A stretch of 64,000 nucleotides of DNA from Terriglobia bacterium (GTDB lineage Bacteria > Acidobacteriota > Terriglobia > Bryobacterales > Bryobacteraceae): assembly GCA_021325235.1 (NCBI GenBank), contig JAJPHN010000044.1:62001-126000 (forward strand), in the 5' to 3' direction. The notes below the pieces were generated by a model that was given only the letters and a program-made list of their open reading frames with translations, did not search any database and was not told where the DNA came from. Within the stretch, counting starts at the first letter, position 1. The number at the start of each line of letters is the position of its first letter. Position numbers and translations under genes: made by a program. Shown one piece after another: positions 24,391 through 34,300 of the stretch.

Positions 24391-25953
24391 ATGTTCCACC
24401 GCAATTACGATGTTCTGATCATCGGCTCGGGGGCTTCGGGTGGCACGGCGGCGCGCCAGTTGACGCGCAAGGGCATCCACTGTCTGATGCTCGATGCCGG
24501 ACCTGCCGTTGACTTCACCCGCGACCGCGAACTGAAGAAAGTCTACACACTGCCATATCGGGGTTTCGGCCAGCCGGGCCGTTTTCCGCACGTCACGCAA
24601 GCCGACGAATACACCGAGAATGTCTGGGCGGATGAAAAACAGAATCCCTACACGTATCCCAAAGACGATCCGTATTACTGGGTCCGTGTGCGCCTCGTCG
24701 GCGGCAAGACGCTCTTCTGGGGCCGCGCGAGCTGGCGCCTGAGCAATTACGAATTCAAGTGCAAGGATCACGACGGCTTCGGAGAGAACTGGCCGATTGA
24801 ATACAACGATCTTGCGCCCTACTACGATCAGGCCGAACCAATGCTCCGCGTGCAGGGGCGCAAAGAAGGACTTCCGCAACTGCCCGATGGCGTCTTCATG
24901 GAAGACAAATCGCGCGATTCGGAAGCTTCGCAGCGCTTCATTGCGGCCGCGCGAAAGCGTGGCATCCCAACTACGAAGGAGCGCGTCGCCACCGGACAGC
25001 TGGCGAGCTCGGTCAATCGCATGCTGCCCGACGCGCTCGAAACCGGCAAGCTGCAGATCGTCTCAAACGCCGTTGTGCGCCAGATCACTACGGACCCCAA
25101 TACGGGTCTGGCAAACGGAGCGATCTTCATCGATCGCCGCAGCCGGCAGGAATTTCATGCCAAAGCGCGTGTGGTTGTGGTCGGCGCGTCCTGTCTGGAA
25201 AGCACGCGTCTGCTGCTCAATTCCGGACTGGCCAATTCAAGCGGCGTGCTCGGCCACTATTTGTTCGATCAGTTCTATGTCAAAGACGTCGTCAGCTGTA
25301 TCGTTCCCGAGGCGCGCAATCGTCCAAGGCCCGGCATTACCGGCGGCGACGGTTATGTCCCGCGTTTTCGCAACCTGGACCGGCGCGAGAAGGATTTCCT
25401 TCGCGGCTACGCGATGGACTTCAACAGCGGCGGCACGCCCAATCCGGAACTGCTCCCCTGCTACGGAGCCGAGCTCTTGCGCGAGCTGAACGAGCTGCAG
25501 GGTGCATCCTTCAGCCTGACCGCCATGGGCGAGGTATTGCCGCGCTACGAGAATTATGTCGAAATCGATAAGTCGACTGTCGATGCCTGGGGCATTCCGG
25601 CCCTGCACATTCGTGCGAAATATACCGAGAACGAATTCGCCATGGCGCGCGACGCAATGAACACCGCCGAGGAGCTTTGCCACGATGCCGGTTTTGAAGT
25701 CCTGGCGAAGCACTGGCAGATGGTACCGCCCGGCGAAAGTATTCACGAGCTCGGGACTTGCAGAATGGGCGATGACCCCAAAAAATCTGTGCTGAACAAG
25801 TACAACCAGACGCACGATATCAGGAATCTTTTCGTTGTAGATGGCAGTTCATTCGTTTCGGGCGGTTCGCAGAATCCAACCCTGACCATCTGCGCAATTT
25901 CGATGCGGGCATCGGATTTCATTGCCGAGCAGATGCGCCGGGGTGACATCTGA
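24391..25953 (+). CDS. GMC-family FAD oxidoreductase (gluconate dehydrogenase large-subunit type)
   Basis: 520 residues. The FAD-binding Rossmann motif [18 protein letters not shown] is at the N-terminus. The GMC core includes [17 protein letters not shown] and [12 protein letters not shown]. The C-terminal [18 protein letters not shown] and [13 protein letters not shown] match the family, with the catalytic His region near HELGTCRMG. It oxidises a sugar or polyol, probably in the periplasm when exported with subunit 3. Electrons likely go to the multihaem cytochrome just downstream. It starts immediately after subunit 3; the substrate is unknown. Confidence 0.92.
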   Translation: MFHRNYDVLIIGSGASGGTAARQLTRKGIHCLMLDAGPAVDFTRDRELKKVYTLPYRGFGQPGRFPHVTQADEYTENVWADEKQNPYTYPKDDPYYWVRVRLVGGKTLFWGRASWRLSNYEFKCKDHDGFGENWPIEYNDLAPYYDQAEPMLRVQGRKEGLPQLPDGVFMEDKSRDSEASQRFIAAARKRGIPTTKERVATGQLASSVNRMLPDALETGKLQIVSNAVVRQITTDPNTGLANGAIFIDRRSRQEFHAKARVVVVGASCLESTRLLLNSGLANSSGVLGHYLFDQFYVKDVVSCIVPEARNRPRPGITGGDGYVPRFRNLDRREKDFLRGYAMDFNSGGTPNPELLPCYGAELLRELNELQGASFSLTAMGEVLPRYENYVEIDKSTVDAWGIPALHIRAKYTENEFAMARDAMNTAEELCHDAGFEVLAKHWQMVPPGESIHELGTCRMGDDPKKSVLNKYNQTHDIRNLFVVDGSSFVSGGSQNPTLTICAISMRASDFIAEQMRRGDI

Positions 25954-25970
25954 CGCGCCCATTCTGGATC

Positions 25971-26432
25971 GTGCTGCTGCTTGCGTGCTGTTGCAGTGCG
26001 CAGACCACCAGTCCAGTCGGCCAGCCCATTCCCTTCAGTCATAAGAAACACGTCGAGACAGCGCATCTGAAATGCGCAGACTGCCACAAGCTGGCGCGCT
26101 CGGGCGAAGTCTTTTCCATTCCGACTGGGCCAACGTGTATGACCTGCCATGCGCAGATCGCAAAGGACTCGCCGGCCATCAAGGACCTGAAGGAATACGT
26201 CGCTGAAAAGCAGCCGGTGCCCTGGGTGCGCGTGTACGAAATTCCAAGCTTCGTAAACTTCGATCACAAGACGCATCTCAATGCTGGTACAAAGTGCGAG
26301 ACGTGCCACGGACCGGTCGCGACACGCGATTATCTGTGGCGCGAAACAGATTTGAGTATGGGCGGATGCTTCAACTGTCACCGCCAGACGGGCGCGACGA
26401 CCAATTGCGCAGCCTGTCACAACCTGGAATGA
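25971..26432 (+). CDS. Five-haem c7/c3-type cytochrome
   Basis: 153 residues with five haem c motifs: CADCH, CMTCH, CETCH, CFNCH and CAACH. Extra histidines at FSHKKHVETAH and FDHKTHLNAG are probable distal ligands, giving bis-His haems as in class III cytochromes. The GTG at 25971 gives a short lipoprotein-like leader (MLLLACCC). The same frame reads [15 protein letters not shown] from a CTG at 25950 overlapping the previous stop, so the true start may be there. It is the likely electron acceptor of the GMC dehydrogenase. Confidence 0.85.
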   Translation: MLLLACCCSAQTTSPVGQPIPFSHKKHVETAHLKCADCHKLARSGEVFSIPTGPTCMTCHAQIAKDSPAIKDLKEYVAEKQPVPWVRVYEIPSFVNFDHKTHLNAGTKCETCHGPVATRDYLWRETDLSMGGCFNCHRQTGATTNCAACHNLE

Positions 26433-26435
26433 CGG

Positions 26436-27269
26436 TTACGCCAGAATCTGTTTGCAGTAATTGAAACAGCGTCGCACTTCCGTGACTGTGTCCAGGTCCG
26501 GATGATCGTCGTTGTACTCGTATTCGATGTTGGCGGGAATCGGGTAGCGTTCTTTCTCGAGTAACAGCAGAACCTCTCGAATCGGCGTATCGCCTTGTCC
26601 GAAGGGCACAGCGGGCCCATGATTTTTCCGGCGATCTTTAATGTGCAGCGTCAGAATCTTCGCGTGTTGTGCGCGGATGTAGCTCACCGGATCGAAACCG
26701 GCCGCGCTGAAATGGCCGATATCCAGGTTGATATAGAAAAACGGCGACATACCAAGGGCGCGCGCAAAACTGGCCGGAGTGGAAAACTCGTTGGGCTTGT
26801 CGGTTTCGTCATGGCCGTGCATCGCCACCCGCACGCGATATTTTTCGGCCAGCGGCGCCAGACGTTCGGCACACGTAAGCGTGGTCGAGGTGGTGATGAT
26901 ATCGGTGCCGAGCGCTTTCGTCATCTCAAATCCGCGTGAGAGTTCATCGTCGGAAAAATTGTCGCGGAAATTGAGAGAATACGCGCCGAGCTCGACGCCA
27001 GCCTTGTCAAATTTTCCGCGAATCTCCTGGAAGTAGCTGAGCGGAACCGTAAGGCGCCAGTGCCGGAGCGCTTCGCCTTTCAAATCCTGCGGCTCGGCGT
27101 GGCCCATGTACAGCTCGCATTCGCCGATACCGATTTGCCGCATGGCATCCAGTGCGCGATCGAGCGGCATATCGCGGAAGCTGTAGCTTTGAACACCGAG
27201 CTGGACACCATGGAAACGTGAGTGGATCAGTGCCAGCGCGAGCTTGTGAAAGGTTCTGCGGGTGAGCAT
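26436..27269 (-). CDS. Sugar phosphate isomerase/epimerase-like TIM-barrel protein
   Basis: 277 residues. A twin-arginine-like leader (LTRRTFHKLALALI) is followed by a xylose-isomerase-like barrel. Visible pieces are LGVQSYSFRDMPLDRALDAM, GIGECELYMGH, RVRVAMHGHDETDKPNEF (metal-binding His/Glu), FYINLDIGHFSAAG and ILTLHIKDRRKN, ending with the PIPANIEYEYNDDHPD segment carrying acidic ligands. It is probably secreted; the substrate is unknown. It lies 9 bp downstream of the phosphodiesterase gene on the same strand and is convergent with the cytochrome gene (3-bp gap). Confidence 0.8.
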   Translation of the reverse strand: MLTRRTFHKLALALIHSRFHGVQLGVQSYSFRDMPLDRALDAMRQIGIGECELYMGHAEPQDLKGEALRHWRLTVPLSYFQEIRGKFDKAGVELGAYSLNFRDNFSDDELSRGFEMTKALGTDIITTSTTLTCAERLAPLAEKYRVRVAMHGHDETDKPNEFSTPASFARALGMSPFFYINLDIGHFSAAGFDPVSYIRAQHAKILTLHIKDRRKNHGPAVPFGQGDTPIREVLLLLEKERYPIPANIEYEYNDDHPDLDTVTEVRRCFNYCKQILA

Positions 27270-27278
27270 GAAAGTCCT

Positions 27279-29048
27279 CTATTCTGAGAATCGTTGCAGG
27301 ATAATGCCGGGCAGGTCGCGAATGTTAAGCGCTCGATCCGGCACAGCGAAATTCGCGAACAGCACGCCTGGGACGTACGCTGGGTCAATACAATGGTCTC
27401 CCATCCAGGCGTCGCGATTGTCTTCGAGTTCCTCCGCGCCGGTCTCGCCGACCCCTGTCTGCCAGGACGCGCGATATCCCGGGCTGTAGCCAACGACTAG
27501 GTCAGGCGCGATGGCGCGATTCGCGGGCGATGGATGCACCTGCGCGACAGAGGCGACAATCGTGTGATTGTTTTCCGGGTCGCGCCAGGCAAGCAGCTGC
27601 TCGCGTAGATTCGCGATCAGCGCCTCCGCGCGCTTGCCTGTGACGACTTTGTGATTCACATACAGTCCATTGAGCCCGAGCGCGTAGGCCTCGGTCTCGT
27701 TCCAGTCGCGCGCGTTCCCGTTCATCGCGAGAAAGCCGCGATTGCGCAGCCAGCCGTTCAGATTTACGGCCCGATCAAAGGCCGCAAATCCGTGATCCGA
27801 CATCACCATCAGCTCAGCTTTCGGAGCAGCGCGTACCACTTCACCGATCTCCTCATCAACCGCGCGATACACAGCCAGCAGCTCATCCTCGTAGCGGCCC
27901 CACAGCATGTGCGAGGCCTGATCGATCACCGAGATGTAGAAGAACAGCAGACCGTCGGGCGAATGAGCGAGCGAATAGCGTAGCAGCTTGTGCTCGTCCG
28001 CGAGCACAAGTCGGAGCTGCTGCTCGAATTCCGCGCGTGTCAGCACGTTCTGGCGCAGAGCGGCTGTGTCCTCCGGAATCCCCAGGGTGAAAAAACGGCC
28101 GGTTGCTTCCGTGATGCGGGCGCTCCAGTTTTTAGGATTAGAAACCGGCAGCGCAGGGGAGAGCGGATCAGCCTGTATCGCTGAAACGTACAACTCGAAC
28201 CCAGGATGAAGCTCTTTGGCGAACACACGAAACATTCCGTGGACCGAAGCAGCGTGCGGGATCAGACTAAACTCAACCGGAAGCCAATCGGACCACTCAC
28301 CCTGCTTCACAATCGCCAGTGTCCGGCCGCTCTGAAGCCGGGCGACCGGTTGATTAGGATCGATGTCGACGTCGAGTGTTGCGTAAGTAGCGGGTGCATT
28401 CGCGTGTACGGTATCAGGAGGTCCCTCCAGCCGAAGCGCGGCGTGGCCGTGTTCGGGATGAATCGAGATAATGCTGCCACCCGGAACCGAGCGCGAGAGT
28501 TCTTCCAGATCGTCGGTGAAGTAGGTGAATGTGCCCTGCGTACCTCGCAGATCCGGGGTGCCCATGCCCGAAAGCGCGAAGCCGGCCTCCACCGGCGGGT
28601 AGTTTGTCGGCATGCGCACAACGGTTACCGGCACCCCGCGCTCCGCGAGCATCTGCCAGAACGGTGTGCCTTGCCGCAGTGACATAATGCGTGCCTTTGA
28701 AAGCGGGATGCGCCAGGGGCCGAGCGGAAGCACAAAGCGCGGTTCTTCCGTGCGAGTCATCGACGAGTACGGCGCAAGCGTCACAGGGTCCCGATGAACG
28801 AAATCGAAGATGCCGTGTTCCGCGGGCTCGAGTCCCGTGATGAAGCTCGACCAGGCCACCGGACTCTGAGGCGGAGTCGTTGTGCCGAGACGCGCGAAAT
28901 GACCACGGTTGCGGAGCGCTCTCAGGTTCGGCAGTGCATCCCAGTGACGTTCTACAAAGGAAGGATCCATGCCGTCAACCCCCAGCACGATGAGATGCGC
29001 ATTGTGAGCGGGATGCTGATGACAAGCCGCTCCCGCAAGCAGAAGCAC
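27279..29048 (-). CDS. Alkaline-phosphatase-superfamily type I phosphodiesterase/nucleotide pyrophosphatase, exported
   Basis: 589 residues. The GTG start gives MLLLAGAAC, a short lipoprotein-like leader (lipobox AGAAC), though the frame is open a little further upstream. The family motifs are LIVLGVDGMDP (metal-binding Asp), TPPQSPVAWSSFITGLEPAEHGIFDF (nucleophile region) and LMVMSDHGFAAFDR with metal ligands Asp and His. It is expected to hydrolyse phosphodiesters or phosphonates outside the inner membrane. It lies 24 bp downstream of the sulfatase-fold gene, so they are probably one transcript. Confidence 0.82.
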   Translation of the reverse strand: MLLLAGAACHQHPAHNAHLIVLGVDGMDPSFVERHWDALPNLRALRNRGHFARLGTTTPPQSPVAWSSFITGLEPAEHGIFDFVHRDPVTLAPYSSMTRTEEPRFVLPLGPWRIPLSKARIMSLRQGTPFWQMLAERGVPVTVVRMPTNYPPVEAGFALSGMGTPDLRGTQGTFTYFTDDLEELSRSVPGGSIISIHPEHGHAALRLEGPPDTVHANAPATYATLDVDIDPNQPVARLQSGRTLAIVKQGEWSDWLPVEFSLIPHAASVHGMFRVFAKELHPGFELYVSAIQADPLSPALPVSNPKNWSARITEATGRFFTLGIPEDTAALRQNVLTRAEFEQQLRLVLADEHKLLRYSLAHSPDGLLFFYISVIDQASHMLWGRYEDELLAVYRAVDEEIGEVVRAAPKAELMVMSDHGFAAFDRAVNLNGWLRNRGFLAMNGNARDWNETEAYALGLNGLYVNHKVVTGKRAEALIANLREQLLAWRDPENNHTIVASVAQVHPSPANRAIAPDLVVGYSPGYRASWQTGVGETGAEELEDNRDAWMGDHCIDPAYVPGVLFANFAVPDRALNIRDLPGIILQRFSE

Positions 29049-29071
29049 GAGAACGAAGTTGCCGCGAGCGA

Positions 29072-31360
29072 TTACTGCTGCCCTCCGAGATAGCCAAGGC
29101 TCCGCAGCCGCTGGATCGTGGCCCGGTCGAGCTCGGAATTGCCCGGGCTGCCCACCAGCTCGCGAATCTTGTTCTGGGCGTCAATCCACGCGCGCAGGCT
29201 AGTCATCATCTGTTCAACCTGCTCAGGATGCCGCTCGGCAACGTCGTTCTTTTCCACCCGGTCGTGCACTCGATCGTACAGCTCAACGCGCTTGACGGCG
29301 ATTCCAGCGGCATGATTCCGGAAGATGAATTTCCAGCGAGCGTTGATAATGGCGAAATCATCGACCTGATTTTCCGGAATGAGCCCTTCCGGCCGCACCG
29401 CAGCGAAACGCGAGGAAACCACCAGCCCGCGGCGCTCGAATCGCGCTCCTCGCAGCAGCGGAACAAGGCTCTGCCCCTCCACCAGAGCAGGCGAGGAAAG
29501 ACCCGCAAGCTCGAGAATCGTGGGCATCACATCGATCAGCTGCACCGGTTCCTCAATGCGGCGCGGCGCAATGCCCGGTCCCGACATCATCAGCACAACG
29601 TGCGTAAGCTCCTGGTAAACGGTGTGGCCGTGCGCCGTCCAGCCATGGTCGAAAAATTCTTCGCCATGATCGGAGAGAACGATGACGATCGTATTGCCGA
29701 GCAGGTTGAGACGCCGGAGCTCCGCGAACAGAGCCGCCAGCTGTCGATCATTATGCGCGATTTCGCCGTCATACCGATCGACAGCCTGCCGGATGAACGC
29801 GTCGGGATCCAGTCCGGCGCGGCGCACAATTTCGGGGCTCACCACCGCGCCTCCCCCGTATTCATGGTTCGTGTGCAGCCCCAGATAGGCGCGCTGAAAA
29901 GCCGCATTTTGCGCTGGATTGGCGAAAAGCGAATTGAACGGTGCAGGCGGATCGTAGGGTGCGTGAGGATCCGTCGAGTGTGCGTAAAGAAAAAACGGCG
30001 CCCCGCGGTGCTGAGCCAGCCAGGGAAAAATCACCCGGTTCAGTGCAGCCGAATCCGTTGCGCCATCTGCCGGCGTAAGGCGCCGTTGGATAACGGGCGA
30101 TTCGAGCAGTTGATCGAAGCCGCGATCGAGCCCGGTAGCGCGGCCGACAAACGGGCTGGCGACAATGCTGGCCGTAAAATACCCGGCTTTGCGAAGTTCA
30201 CTTGCAAGCGTGCTCGCGCCTTCCGGAATTGTGTCCGCATCGGCGCGGATCCCGTGCGTAAACGAGTAGAGCGAGGTAAGCAGCGAAGCGATCGACGTTT
30301 TCGTCCAGGTACTTTGCGCCTGGCAATCGCTGAACACGGCCGAATTCGCGGCAAGCTGCTTCAGGAACGGTGTCGTATTCCGCGCGTACCCGTAAACGCT
30401 GGCGTGATCGGCCCGTAACGTATCGACAGTGTAGATCACTACATTCGGGTGTCCCGCGCCGCTCGTTATGAGTGGGTTTGCCCAGAGCGCAACATCACCT
30501 TCCCGCGCAGCCTTGGTCTCGAAGCGAAGCTTGACGCTCTGTCCGCTCCAGCGGCTCAAGTCGACCTCTCCATCGCGCCAGCTGTTCGGGTCGCTGAGTT
30601 CTCCGCTGTAAACCGGCTGATCGTTTACAGCAACACGGAATTGCATCTCAGAACGCGCCATAACGCCCAACCCGAATTGCAGACCACCCCCGGAAGGCAC
30701 CAACACCGAAAACGTGACCCCGGCGGGCGAATGAACATAAATCGCTCGGCGATACTCGTCGTTCTTCCCCAGTTCCTGAATGCCGGCTGCTTTCGGAAAG
30801 GCGGCCGGCTTGGGTATCAGCTTGATCGAGTGAATGGCGACCGTCCCATGCAAGCTGTCCGTCGGCATGATCCCGAGCAGCCGGCTGCCTTTCGGAGCAT
30901 CGACGTTCACCTCGAACCGATAAACGTTATATTGATTCGCCGGACCGAGCTTCTGCCGTCCTTCAAAATCGCCGATCTTGATCTTGATTTCACTGCCGGC
31001 ATCCGCCAACATGCGGATTTCTACCGCTTGATACAGACTCCAGTCGACAGCGGGCTGCTTCGGCGCGAGAATGACGGGCGTTGAACCTTCCGCGCGCACG
31101 ATGAGATCTCCGTTGCGAACGCCCAGCCGTCCCCGAATCAGCTGCCAGCTGACATCGGATGGCGCAAAGAAATTCTGCCAGACGATTTCATCCGCGGCCT
31201 GCGTGTTGCTTCCCGCCCGCGAGCTCTGAATGATGGCTCGTGATAGCTGATCGTCCAGACGGACAACCGGGACGTTAGCCGCTTCGAGCCGGACTGGAAA
31301 GGTCATGAACCAGACCAGCCCGAAGGCGGCGTACAGAAAGCGGAAGGGAACGAACCGCAA
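29072..31360 (-). CDS. Sulfatase-fold hydrolase lacking the formylglycine motif, exported
   Basis: 762 residues. A signal peptide (MRFVPFRFLYAAFGLVWFMTFPV) and about 270 residues of beta-rich sequence precede the alkaline-phosphatase-superfamily core: VVIYTVDTLRADHASVYGY, IVIVLSDHGEEFFDHG and TAHGHTVYQELTHV. The position of the Cys/Ser-x-Pro-x-Arg formylglycine motif reads TWTKTSIASLLT, with neither Cys nor Pro nor Arg. A threonine may be the nucleophile, as in lipid-phosphate transferases. It ends LGGQQ, 24 bp before the phosphodiesterase gene, and starts 28 bp after the TonB receptor. Confidence 0.8.
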   Translation of the reverse strand: MRFVPFRFLYAAFGLVWFMTFPVRLEAANVPVVRLDDQLSRAIIQSSRAGSNTQAADEIVWQNFFAPSDVSWQLIRGRLGVRNGDLIVRAEGSTPVILAPKQPAVDWSLYQAVEIRMLADAGSEIKIKIGDFEGRQKLGPANQYNVYRFEVNVDAPKGSRLLGIMPTDSLHGTVAIHSIKLIPKPAAFPKAAGIQELGKNDEYRRAIYVHSPAGVTFSVLVPSGGGLQFGLGVMARSEMQFRVAVNDQPVYSGELSDPNSWRDGEVDLSRWSGQSVKLRFETKAAREGDVALWANPLITSGAGHPNVVIYTVDTLRADHASVYGYARNTTPFLKQLAANSAVFSDCQAQSTWTKTSIASLLTSLYSFTHGIRADADTIPEGASTLASELRKAGYFTASIVASPFVGRATGLDRGFDQLLESPVIQRRLTPADGATDSAALNRVIFPWLAQHRGAPFFLYAHSTDPHAPYDPPAPFNSLFANPAQNAAFQRAYLGLHTNHEYGGGAVVSPEIVRRAGLDPDAFIRQAVDRYDGEIAHNDRQLAALFAELRRLNLLGNTIVIVLSDHGEEFFDHGWTAHGHTVYQELTHVVLMMSGPGIAPRRIEEPVQLIDVMPTILELAGLSSPALVEGQSLVPLLRGARFERRGLVVSSRFAAVRPEGLIPENQVDDFAIINARWKFIFRNHAAGIAVKRVELYDRVHDRVEKNDVAERHPEQVEQMMTSLRAWIDAQNKIRELVGSPGNSELDRATIQRLRSLGYLGGQQ

Positions 31361-31388
31361 ACGCTATGTTATTCCATTCGCCGCAGCA

Positions 31389-34300
31389 TCAGAACTCGAG
31401 CCGCGCGCCGACCTGAATAATGCGCGGCGAGTTCGGCTGCGAGCTCAGGTTGATCAAACCAGTCGTTGCATCCGGGTTATTGAGCAGTGGATGGTTGAAG
31501 GCATTGAAGAAGTCACCGCTCATGCGCAGCCGCACGCGTTCCGTGATGGTAAAGTACTTGAACGCGCTGAGATCCTGGTTCCAGGCCTTCGGTCCCAGCA
31601 TAAAGTTGCGTGCGTTGGGACTCAGGTTGTCTCCGATGTTGGTCGGGATTACGGTTCCATTTGAAAGCACCTGGTTCACATAGCCATCGAAATTCGCCCC
31701 GGCCGGATGAATGGCGCGATCGGCACGATTCAAGGGCACATACGTATAAAGCGCGGCCAGATTGACGTTGGTGGCCTGACTCGGATCAAAGTCCCCGGCG
31801 AACCAGAGCATCTGGTTATTGCCGAAGATATTCATGGTGATGTGTCGGCCAGAACCGATGACCGGACTGCGCCATTGATACTCGCCCGCATTGTTTCCCA
31901 TCCAGAAGCCGCCGTCCCACGTGCCAATGAAGCCGATCTGCCATCCGCCTACGAGCGCATCGACGGCGCGGTTTGTGTTTGCCAGATATTTTTTGCCCCG
32001 GCCAAATGGCAGCTGATATAAGCCGGTCCACGTGATCCGCTGCGGAGGAACCTGGCTCGAATTCGTGTAGAGCAGCCGCTGACGCGCGGAATCACTGATA
32101 TTCGGCGCACCGAGCAGTTCGTTCACCGCCGGTACCGAACCCGAGCTCCCGCCGCCCTGATTGCCACCTCCCGTCGCGACCGCATTGATGCCTCCATTGC
32201 CGCCGAACGTGAAGCCGCCCGCGTCATTCGTGGTCATTGTGTGCGTGTAGGCGTAGGAGAACGTGAAGTTCAGGCCGTTCGAATAGCGCTTGTCCAAAAT
32301 AAACTGAGCGGAGTTACTGTTCGAGTAACCGTTGTGCATGACTACGCCGAACTGCCCGGTCAGATTCCAGTTCGGATCGTACTGCCGTTGATACGCCTGC
32401 GTAGGAGCCTGCACATTATTCAGTAATTGATAGTTGTACTTCGTAAGCGGGGCATTCTCATCCCAGCTTTGCTGCAGGTTACTGCCGTGATTGCCGATAT
32501 AAGCAAGCTTCATCACCAGACTTGGCGAGAGCTGCCGCTCAATGGTGAACGTCCACTCCTGCATCCTGTCGTCGTTCCAGTTGCGGCCGTCCAGCACCAG
32601 CAGACTCTGCGCGGCAACACTGACCGCGCTCGGACTCACGGTCGCCGTACCGCCCGCGCCCAGCATATCGGCCGAGGTGGGAATCGCCGTCAGCGAGTAC
32701 ACGCCGTTATTGCCGTTTTGCGTATCGAGTGTATTTTCATAGCGCAGGTTGAGCGGCGGATTGATACGCATGCTCTGCAGAATTTGCGACAGCGGCATCG
32801 GCCAGTAGAACGTCGAGTAACCGCCGCGAAGTACCCACTTCTCGCCGAGCCGGTATGCCACCGCAAGGTGCGGTGCGAAATCGGTGAGCACGTTTGGCGT
32901 CAGCGCGCTCGGATAGTGAATCGAATTCGCTGAGACAGCAGTCAGACCCCGATTGCCCCACGCCTGTATGACGGCCGGCGGCAGCCCCGGAATGCTGCCC
33001 AGTGTGGTGTTCCCCGGCAACACGACCTGCATCGACGTCGGGCTCAGCGAGTTCAGGTCGATCGTGTCCATGCGATTGTACTTTTCTTTGTAGGGCGTCC
33101 AGTCGTTCCAGCGCAGCCCAAGGCTGACCGTGAGTTTCGGCGTAATCTTCCAGGTGTCTTCTCCGAAAATGCCGAATTCTTTCTGCTTGAAGTAGAAGAA
33201 CCCGCGATTGAACTGATTCGAAAGATAGCCGGGAATCCCGAGTTCGAGACTCGCTAGACCGGACCCGGTAAAGGGCGTCTGCGCCTGCGCGCTCGCGTTG
33301 TAAAGTCCGGTCCAGCTGCCGTCGAAAAAGTCGGAGCCCTGCGCCTGCTGCAGCTCTTCGACATTGTTGTATTCGCTGCGGCCCTTGAAGCCGAATTTGA
33401 AGCTGTGCTTACCTTTGATCCAGGTGACGTTGTCATCGAGCTCATACTGCGTCATCTTCTGTGCTTTGTGATTGTCCGAATCCCAGCCGCCGCCATAGAA
33501 CATGCTGTACGCATCGGTATAAACGGTGGGCCAGCCGGTCGCGCCAAAGGGATTGGGAAGGCCAAGTTTCGCGTCCCAGTTGATGTTATCCGCGCCGGTG
33601 CCCTGGGTGTTGCCCGAGCGAAGCGCGCTCGCCTGGAAATCGTTCAGCAGGGAAGCCGAAAAAGTGTGCGTATAGTGCGCGGTGACGTTGATGATATTCG
33701 ACTTCTGTGCGGAGCTGCCGGTTGCATTGCTGACGCCCGGCGGAGGATAACCGTAGTGCCCGCCGGTCTGCAGATAGTCGTACAGCGATTGCGTATAGCG
33801 TACGGAAAGATTGTTGCGCTCTGAGAAGACCTGATCGAAGCGCCCCGTGATCGAGTTGGTATCGGTGTTCTGGGGATAGTAGCCTTCCCAGTTCGGACCC
33901 AGCCAGGGATTCTGGTTCGCTGTTGGGCCGCTCGGCAGCGGCGTAACACTCTTGAATCCATTCAGCACCTGCGTGTTAAGCAGATTCTGCGGAATGATAT
34001 TGCCCGGAAATGGCTGGCGCGCGCCCGTCGTGGGGTTGGTCGTGTACGGATTGTAGAGCGTTATCTTGTCGCCCGCTGCATCCGCATACGCGTTGCTGAA
34101 ATCGCCGTTCCACATCGCCGCCGTGGGCACCGCAATCTGTGAAAAGACCTGCTGCCGCTGCTTCAGTAGCTCCTGATCGTAGAAGAAAAATGCCTTGTTG
34201 CGCTTGACAGGACCGCCCACAAACCACCCAAATTCGTTGCGAATCAGCTTGGCGGGCGTGTTGCTGTCCTGGATAGCGCGCGCCACAAGACCGCCGTAGT

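Noticed and set aside
29228-30418. 396-residue plus-strand ORF over the sulfatase-fold gene
   Set aside because: Shadow of a gene with clear motifs on the minus strand.
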